Part shown: positions 1-9,100 of the stretch, one piece after another | Layout of the letters: each line of letters opens with the position of its first letter | How positions within the stretch are numbered: position 1 is the first letter of the stretch | Source of the DNA: Stenotrophomonas rhizophila | Lineage (GTDB): Bacteria > Pseudomonadota > Gammaproteobacteria > Xanthomonadales > Xanthomonadaceae | DNA: 64,000 nucleotides | Direction of reading: 5' to 3' | Assembly: GCF_001704155.1 (NCBI RefSeq) | Contig: NZ_CP016294.1 | Span: forward strand, 4,134,653 to 4,198,652 | Made by a program: the position numbers and the translations under genes | The notes under the pieces: model-generated | Database searches by the model: none | Told to the model about the DNA's origin: nothing | The model's input: the letters and a program-made list of their open reading frames with translations, nothing else

Positions 1-3000
1 GTGGCGGTAATGGTGATCGCCCACGAGCCCACCGCGACGGGCGTACCACTGAGCGTGCGGGTGGTCGCGTTGTAGCTCATCCACGCCGGCAGGTTGCCGA
101 CGGTGTAAGTCAGAACGTCGTCGTTGGCGTCCTGGAAGGCAGGAATGACGTAGCTCCACGCCGTGCCAGCCGTGGCCGTGCGCGCGGGCAACGACGGCGC
201 AACCGGGGCGGAGTTGGGAATCGTCATGTGGCCACCGAAGATGCCTTCGGTCGTGGCATGGCCATCGGTGGCGATGATTTTGATGCGGAAGTCGTTGAGG
301 AAGCCGCCGCCCCAGCCAGTTACCGGGTGCCGCGGGATGGTGAACACCGGCATGGTGCCGGTGATCGTGCCGGTATTGGCATCGATGACCAGCGAATAGG
401 AGGTCTTCCAGGTGGCAGGCACCTGGCGGAACGCCCACGCGGCGTCGGAGGCATCCCAGAACCACTCTTCGTGGGCCGGGTCTTCGACCATGATCGAGTA
501 GGTCAGGGCGTCGCCGTTGGCGTCTGTGAAGGTGCCCGCCGGCAGCGGCCAGTTGACCTGCTCGTCGCGCATGGCCGAGCGGTTGACCAGACCGCCGTTG
601 TAAACCGGCTGGGCATTGGTGACGAAGATGGCGAAACTGGTGGCGTTGCTGCCGCCGCGACCGTCACTCACGCTGACGGTGACGTTATACGTCCCCAGTG
701 TGGTCGCATAGCCCGAGAGCGTGCGATTGACGGGGTCGAAGTTGATGCCCGCCGGGAGGCCGCTGACGCTCCATGTCAACGTGTCGCCGTTGGGGTCCAC
801 GAAGGTGTTTGCCGGAATCTGGATCCACCAGGCCGTGTTGCGCCAGGTCTCATGCGCCGGCAATACGCCGGTCAGCACTGGACCATTGTTCGGCGTGGTG
901 ACGGTAAGCGTGGTGGATGCGCTTGCGCCTGCCGCGTCGGTACCAGTGATGGTCAGGGTCCACGACCCAACCGGCCCCGGTGTTCCACTCAGGGTGCGGG
1001 TGGCGGGGTTGAAGCTCATCCATGCCGGCAGGTTGCTGACGCTGTAGCTGACGGCTTCCTGGTTGGCGTCCTGGAAGGCGGGGAAGGTGTAACTCCATGC
1101 CGTGCCGGCGATTGCCGAGCGCCCGCCCAACGTAGGTGCGATCGGGGCTGCGTTGAGTACGTTCACGTCGAATTTGCCGACACCAACGCCGCCCTGCGGG
1201 TCGCGCGCGATAACCTGGATGCGGTAGTCCAGGTAGGCCAGGTTGGTGGGCGTGCCGGTGATGGTGCCGGTAACCGCATCGATCGACAGTCCGATGCTCG
1301 ACAGTGCTGCCATCGGCCCCGGCTGCTGTACCGGGTCAGGCAGGTATTCACTGGGGTTCTTCGGGTCGCGTACGTATTCCCAGGTATCGGGCAGCTGCAC
1401 GTAAGCGCTGTAAGTGAGGCTGTCGCCGTCGGGCTCGACGAAGGCCCCCGGCGGCAGGGTGAAGTTGACCGGGGTGCCGTGGTTGATGGTGCGCGGCGGC
1501 ATGCTGCCCACCGCGTAGACCGGCGCCGAGTTGGCGAACGGCACCAGGTTGAATCGCATGAACGAGTCGTAGGTTGCGCCGGCTGCGCCAATGGTTTCAC
1601 CGGGATCTGTCGCGTTGCCGCGGCCGTCTCTGGCAATGATGCGCACGGAGAAGCTGCCGGCGGCGGTGCCCGGCGGCACCTGGCCGCTGAAGGTGCCGGT
1701 GGCGCCGTTGAACACCAGCCACGAAGGCCAAGCCTCAATGTTGAGCCTGTCTTCATAGTGCGGGTTGGCGTCGTCGACAAACTCACGCGACTGCGTGACT
1801 ACATCCGCTTCCAGCGTCCAGCCGTCGCCGTCCGTTTCGGTGAACAGGTTTGCAGGCAGGCTGAAGCTGAAGTTGCGACCAATGCTGAGCGTCGCGTCGT
1901 TGAGCGCCACGCCCGCCGTGCGATAAGGCGCCACGTCCTGCCCGATGGTCAGCAGCACCTTGCTGGTGCTGGTCAGGCCGGCGATGTCCCACGCCTTGAT
2001 CTCCAGGCTGGCAGAGCCTGCGGTCGGCGCGGTGCCGACCAGCCGGACCGTACCGGCGGTCTGGTCCAGCGTGGCGGTGATCCAGCTCGGCAGCTTGAGG
2101 GCCTCGAAGGAGACGGCGTCGCCTTCCAGATCGGTAAACAGGCTGCTGATGGCGAGCGTCACATCCAGACGGTCGTGAACGCGGATGTTCGGCAGCTGGA
2201 AGCCTTCCGGGCGCAACACCACCGGGGCGCGGTTGGCGCGCACTACCAGCTGCAGGGTCACGCTGCTGGTCTGCCCATCGGGGTCGGTGGCGGTCAGCGT
2301 GACCGCGAAGGTCGATCCGTCGGCCACCGTGGACGGTACGTTGCCATCCAGGCGCAGCACCGGGTTGGCCTGGTCCATGAAGGTGAAGTTCAGCCAGCCG
2401 GGCAGCCCGCTGGCGCGGACCTGCAGCGGATCGCCATTGGGGTCGACGAACAGCTGCGACAGCGACTGCGACCAGCTGTAGGCGCGGCCCTGCACGGCTT
2501 CACCCAGGCTGGGCGTGGCCACGATGTTGGGGCCGGCATTGGCGGCGGTGCGCAGCTGCAGCGTCTTGACCACCGAAGCGCCGTTCTGGTCGGTGGCGCG
2601 CAGGGTCAGGGTGATGCTCTGGTCGGTAGTGGGGGTGCCGCTCAGGCGCACCACGTACGGGTTGCTCAGGTCCACCTTCAGCCACGAAGGCAGGGCGGCG
2701 GCGTTGTCCAGGCTCAGCGACAGCACATCGCCAACGTCTTCGTCGATGAAGTACATCGACGCCGGCAGCTCTGCGGCCCAGGGACGCCCGATCTTGGCAT
2801 TCAGCTGGGCAACGCTGCCATCGAGCACACGCGGCGCGGTGTTGGTGCGGCTGCGCACCGTGAACACGGTGGCCACCGCGTTGGCGGCGTTGGCGGTTTC
2901 GCGGGCAGTGAGCTTGACGGCTACGTCGGTATCGCCACTGCCCGCCGGCGGCGCGGCGGTGAAGATGATTTCGCCGGTGGCCGCGTTGTAGCGCGCACCC

Positions 3001-3170
3001 AGCCACGATGGCAGCGCGGTACCGTCGGCCTGGGTGATGTCCAGCGTGAGCGCATCCTGCTCGGCATCGCGGAAGACGTCGGTGAACAGGATGTTGAACT
3101 CGGACTGGATGCCCTTGCGCACCGTCTTGTCGGCCACGGCCTTGACCGCCGTCGGCGCGGTATTGGTCAC
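1..3170 (-). repeat. Tandem cadherin-like (CADG/He_PIG) protein units
   Basis: This part of the giant gene encodes about ten consecutive units that begin NTAPT, NTAPR, NAGPN, NRAPV, DVAPY, NSAPV, NAAPI, NNGPV, NAQPV and NSAPV. The seventh (from about 1156 leftwards) and tenth (from about 219 leftwards) are strikingly alike, sharing AGTAWSY, PAFQDAN, NLPAWMS and TRTLSGTP in the same order. The array continues past the left edge. Confidence 0.75.
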
Positions 3171-6100
3171 CGGCATCGCGGCGGCATTGGGGCCATGGCT
3201 GGACTGGGCCAGCACGCGGCGGCGGTTGCCTACCGCATCGTAGTCGTAGCGGATGTCGAACATGCGGCGGGCGTTGCCGCCGGCGGAGGCATCATCCTGC
3301 ACCACGCGCTGGATGCGGTTGTGGCTGTCGTACCAGGTGCGGGTGTAGGTGTGCACCAGCGCACCAGAACCATCGCGGGTGTACACCTCTTCCAGGGTGC
3401 GGTTTCCGGCAGCGTCGTACTCGTAGTACGTGAAATTGCCACCGGTCTCCTCGATGCGGCGCAGCTGGCCGTTCGGGTAGTAGTGGTAGGTGCGGGTAGT
3501 GTCGGTGGCCTGCCCGCCGTTACCGGTTTCCAGCCTCAGCTGGCCGCTGCTGGCGTAGTCGTAGTTGTAATCGCGGGTGCCCAGGTCATTGTGGTCGGTG
3601 CTGCGTCCGAAGATGTCGTAGCTCCAGCTCAGCTCGTTCATGCGTACCTGCTGGCCATCGCGGTCGGCGCCCCAGAGGGTGCTCAGGGCGTTGCTTTCGA
3701 CGATCTTCCGGCCCAGCACGTCGTAACCGTACTGCTGGGTCACCCCCATGGCGGTCTGGCTGCGCACCATCAGATGGCGGCTGTCGTAGTCGTACAGCGC
3801 GGTGTAGCCCAGCGCATCGGTGACGGCCAGGCGGTCGCCATTTTCGTTCAGGCGGTACTGCTGCAGCGTGGTGCGGTAGCGTGCGGTCCCCGCGTCGTTG
3901 AGCAGGTAGTCGCCAATGGCGGTGACCCGGCCCAAGCGGTCGTACTGCTTGAAGGTCACGTAGCCGAGCGCATTCTGCTGCAGGCGCTGGTTACCGAGCG
4001 CGTCATACGCGTAAAGCGTAGTCGCGCCCACGCCGTCGCGGGACTTCACCAACTGGCCGGCGTTGTTGTACTCGCTGGTGCGCATGTGGCCGTTGGCGTC
4101 GCGGGTAGCGACCAGGCGGCCAAACACGTCGTAGAACCACTCGTTGACCGGGCGCACCCAGCTGCGCGCACCGGTTTCTGCCACCACTTCCACCAGCGGG
4201 CGTTCGTCGCGGGTGACCTGGTTGAAGCTGTTGTACTGGTAGTTGGTCTGGTAGCCGCGCGCGTCGATGATCTGGGTGACGTTGCCCCAGCGATCGAACT
4301 GGCGGGCCACGGTGGACACCGCGTTGGCATCGCCGCTGAAGCTGGGCATGTCGGTACGCAGCGCGCGGCCGAGGCGGTCGGTCTGGATGGTGGTGACGGC
4401 GGTGACCGCCGCCTGGCCATTCCAGCTGCTGCGGCTCTGCCGCACCTGGTAGCCGGCCAGGTTGTAGCCCAGGCGCACATCGGCACCGCCTTCGTTGGAC
4501 TGCACCATGTTGCCGCCGGCGTCGTAGCCGTACAGCAGTTCGCCGGCCAGGCCGCCATGGGTCTTGCTGACGATTTCCCCGAATCCGTTGTAGCGGACGG
4601 TCTCGGACAGATCGGTCTGCTCGATACCGCCCACCGTGCGCTTCTGCGTGGTGGACAGCTGGCGGCCACTGCGGTCGTAGCCGAACTCGGTGATGACCAC
4701 CGCGTTGCGCTCGGCACTGGAGCCGGCCAGCAGCTGGCGGGTGCGCACCACCTTGTCAGCGGCGTCGTAGCGATGGATCTGCACGTTGCCCAATGCGTCG
4801 GTGGCGCGTACCAGGCGGCCCTGGCGGTCGTACTGAAGGGTCTGGATCTGGTCCCTGGCATCATCGGCCACCGGCCCGGCCTGACCCGCACCCCAGCCGT
4901 TGGCGTAACGCCGCATCTGCACGGCATTGCCGAAGGCGTCGTACACGGTGGTGGTGTACGGCGAGGTCAGCTCCTGCAGCGCGCTGCTGGAGAGATCGGT
5001 GGCCACGCTGGCCTCCAGCTGACCCTCGGCGGCGCCGCGCAGGGCGGCACGCTCCGGCTCCCGCACCGAAACAACGCGGCCCAGGGCATCGTAGGCGGTG
5101 CTGGTGGTGCCGTTGTCGTCGCTGCTCTGGGTGACCCGGCCCAATGCGTCGTATCCGATACGGGTCTGCACATCGCTCTGGCCGGCGCTGCCATCGGCGC
5201 GCTGGAACTGGCGGGTGACGGTCTGGGTGAGTTTCCGGCCCAGCGCATCGTAGGTGAAGCTGTTGCGGCGGTCGAAGCCGGTAACGGCATCGCCCGGGGC
5301 GGGCGCGGCCGGCGGCTGGGCGCCCAACGCCTGGGTGGACAGCGCGCGGGCGTGCTCGGTCTGTGCAGCCACTTCACCGGTGCTGGTGTACTCGGTGGAG
5401 GTGGCATAGCCCTCGGCATCGACGGTCATGACCGTGCGGCCCAACGCGTCGTAGTAGTGCCACGTGTAGGCCCACTGCGCATCTGCCTGATCGGCCTGGC
5501 CGCTCATCAGCTCGGACAAGCGCTGCAGGTTGCCGTAGCCGTCGTACTGGTAACGCACCGTCGGCGTGCCCTGGCGCGCAACACCGTCCGGCGCGTAGTA
5601 CTCGCGCGTTGAACTGAGCGTCTGCACCTTCTGGCCAAGGCTGTTATAGCTGGACAGCAGCTGGCGATCGGCAGCATTGGCGACCAGACCACCGCCGTCG
5701 CGCAGCTGCGCCTGGGTCAACGCGGCGCCGGCCGTCCAGCCGGCCAACGCGCTGGTGTTCAGCGCCGTGGCAAATCGACGCAGGCTGGTCTGGTTGCCGT
5801 AGGCATCGTAGCTGTAGCTGGTGACGTAGCCTTCGGCATCAACGTCGTAGGCGAGCTGGCCCAGTACGTCGTAGGTCTTGTAGCTGTAGTTGCCGCGCAC
5901 GTCCTTCTGGACGACGGCGCGGTTCATCGCGTCGTAGGTGACCTCCACCGAGGTGCGCTGTCCGCTGGCAACCAGCAGGCCCGAAGCCTCGTCGATCACC
6001 CACGGGTCCGGGAACAGCACGCGCACCTGGTTGCCGCGGTTGTCGTACTGGTATTCGGTAACGCGCGGGGTGCCGCCGTCCGCGTCCTCACTGCGACGGA

Positions 6101-9100
6101 TCACGTTGCCCAGCGCGTCATACTCCGTACGCGTTACCAGCGCACGGCGGGCAATGGTGAACTGACCATTGGTGGCCACCGTGGCGACATCCACGGCCGG
6201 CGAGGTCTCGCTGGTGCGCTGCCCGGCGGCGTTGTACCCGTAGGTCCAGACCTGCCCGGCAGTGTCGGTGAACGAGGTCATCTGCCCGGCGGCGTCATAG
6301 CCGAAGCGCTCGATCTGGCCCAGCGCATCGGTGTGCATCACCGAGCGCCCTGCGCCGTCGTAGCCACGGGTATCCAGGCGCAGCTGGCCGGCGGTCTGGC
6401 TGGCGGCCCACGCAGTGAGGCTGGCCAGGGTCTGCGCTTCCGGCGCGCCCGGTTTCTGCAGGTAGGTCACGCTGGCCACCACCTGGCCAACGGCGTCGTA
6501 ACGGGTTTCGCGCACGCCACCGCTGGCGTCGAGGGTGAAGCGCTGGCGGCCTGCGGCATCCAGCACCACGCGCTCGCTGTGGTACTCACCGGCGCTGCGC
6601 AAGGGCGCCACAAGTGCCTGCAGCGTGGCCACGGTCTGCTGCGAATCGAAGACGACTGCGCGCCCATACACGGTGGTGCTGACGCGGGCGTCGTCCAAGT
6701 AGCCGTACTCGGTCACCCGCCCCTGGCCATCGGCATCGCGGCGTACTTCAAAGCGCACGCGGCCGGCGGCATCCAGCACGACGTACTGGCTCTGGTCCTG
6801 CGCCGAGGGCACCAGCGCCGCGACCATGGCCTGCTCGCCTACGCTGCCGCTGGCCAGATCCTGGCGCAACTGCGCGCTCAGGGTGATGCGGTTGGCGTAG
6901 GAGACCGTGGCCACCTGCAGGCCGGAGGCGTCGTAGCGGCGCTCGAGCACGCTGCCGTCGGCGGCGATCTCGAAGCGGGTGCGGCCCATCGCATCGAGGA
7001 CGTTCCAGCTCACCGCTTCGCGCGCGGCGTCACCGCGCACGTAATACAGCACGCCGGCCGCGCCGATGTCGCCGGTCAACAGGGTGGCGCGCAGGTCGGC
7101 GATGGGCGCGGTGTTGGCATAGCGGATTTCACGCACGACGCGGCCGCTGGCATCGCGGTCGTAGCCGGTGACCGCACCCACGCCATTGAGGGTCAGGCGC
7201 AGTTGTCCGTCGCGATCGTAGACCGAGTACTGCTGCACATCGAGTGCGTCATCGGCGGCCAGGCGTGCCTGGATCTGCGCTGCGCTGGCTGCTTCCGGCA
7301 GCCCGCCCAGCGCAATGGCGTTTGCATACCGCCGCTGGGCCAGCACGTTGCCCGTGCGGTCGTACCAGTAGCGGGTTGCTCCACCGGCTGCATCGATGCT
7401 GAGCTCCACGCGGTTGTCGGCATCGTAGACGAAGCGCGACACCTGCCCGGCCGGATCGATCCGGGCCACCACGTTGCCGTTGGCGTCATAGCGATACTGC
7501 GTGACCAGATTCAACCGGCCCGGGCCGGCGTCCACGGTCTGGCTGATGCGGCGGCCGAGCGCGTCGTAAGCGTAAGTGGTGGTGCTGGCCTGGGCCGTAC
7601 CCACGCCACTGGTGACCGACAGCTGCTGCCCGGCTGCGTCCCACGTGTACGTTGTTCTGATCGCCAGGCCGCTGGGGTCGACGATGCTTTCGACCAGGTT
7701 GCCGTTGCTGTCGAAGCGGTTGCGGACTTCGGTGCCGCGTGCGTCCACCACGCTCAGCTGGCGGCCGGCCGCGTCGTAGCCGTAGCGGGTAATCAGGTTC
7801 AGGCCCTGTGGGTCGACGGTGCGGGTCAGCAGGCGACCTGCCGCATCGTAGCTGTACACCACCTTGCGCCCACTGGCATCGGTGCTGCTGGTGAGCAGGT
7901 TGCGGGTGCTGAACGCCTGCGTCTGGCGGCTGCCGTCGGCGGCGACGATGGCGGTCTGGTTGCCGCTGGCGTCGTACTCATAACGGGTGGTGTTGCCCAG
8001 TACGTCAGCAACGCTGAGCACTTGGCCATGGCGGTTGTGGGTGGTGGTGATGGCCACGCCTTCCGGCGAGCGCACCGTGACGGTGCGGGTGGCATCGTCA
8101 TAGCTGTAGGTGGTGATACCGCCTTCGGCATCGGTGCTGGTCAGCACGCGGTCGAATGCGTCGTAGGTCTGCGTTTGGCGCTGTTCGACGCCGTTCACCG
8201 TCTGCCAGGTGGATACCTGGCGGCCGCTGCGGTCGTATGCCGACTGGCGTACCTGGCCACGGCCATCGGTGCTGCTGATGACGCGACCAAAAGCGTCGTA
8301 GATCCAGCTCTGGCTGGTCTGCGCGGCCCCTTCGCCAGCGACCACGGCGGTGCGCAGCCCGCGCACGTCGTACGTGCTCTGGGTGACGCGCTGCTGGCCC
8401 TGGCCCATTTCCAAGCGGTCAAAGGTCTGCTCACCAAAGGCGTTGTACTCGTAGCGGCGGCGATTGCCCTGGGCGTCGATGGACGAGGTCAGCTGGCCGC
8501 GACGGTCGTATTCCATCTGCACGCGGATATCGGTGCCGGATACGTACTGCAGCGTGCTGATCGCCGATGCCACGCTGGCGCGGCTGCCCGGGTTGGGAAT
8601 AGTCAGGCGGCCCGCATAGGTGATGCTGTCGATCACCTGCCCGAACACGTCGTAGCGGGTTTCGCTGACCTCCGCGGCGCCGTTGGTAATGCCCTGTGCG
8701 TCGGTGGTGCCCCGCACGGTGTGGGTGAGGCGGCCGGCGGCATCATGGAAGTACCAGGTGCGGTTGCCCTCCGGATCGATGCTCTCGGTGCGCAGGCCCA
8801 GTGCGTCGTAGGTGTGGCGCACGCCGTACTGTGCGTAGACCGCATCCAGCTGCGCTTCGCTCATGCCGGGCAGCAGATGAGTGGCGCCGTTGCCGGAGAG
8901 CTCGCCGATCAGGTTGCCCAGTGCGTCGTAGCGCAGGTAGCCCTCACGGATCTCGCTGGTGCCGGCCGCCACCTGGGTGGCCACCAGCTGGCCCAGCGCG
9001 TCGTACTGGTACTGGGTGACCGTGCCTTCCGCGTTCACCTCGCGGATGGCGCGCCCCAGGGCGTCGTAGCTGGTCCGGGTTTCACGGGCGCCGCCGCCGT

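Noticed and set aside
228..5612. A 1,794-codon plus-strand open frame (also 6333-10025 and 10437-11996)
   Set aside because: It lies exactly opposite the giant YD gene. The translation has no domain pattern, and the periodic VVA/GVHR-type text is the mirror of YD codons in GC-rich DNA.
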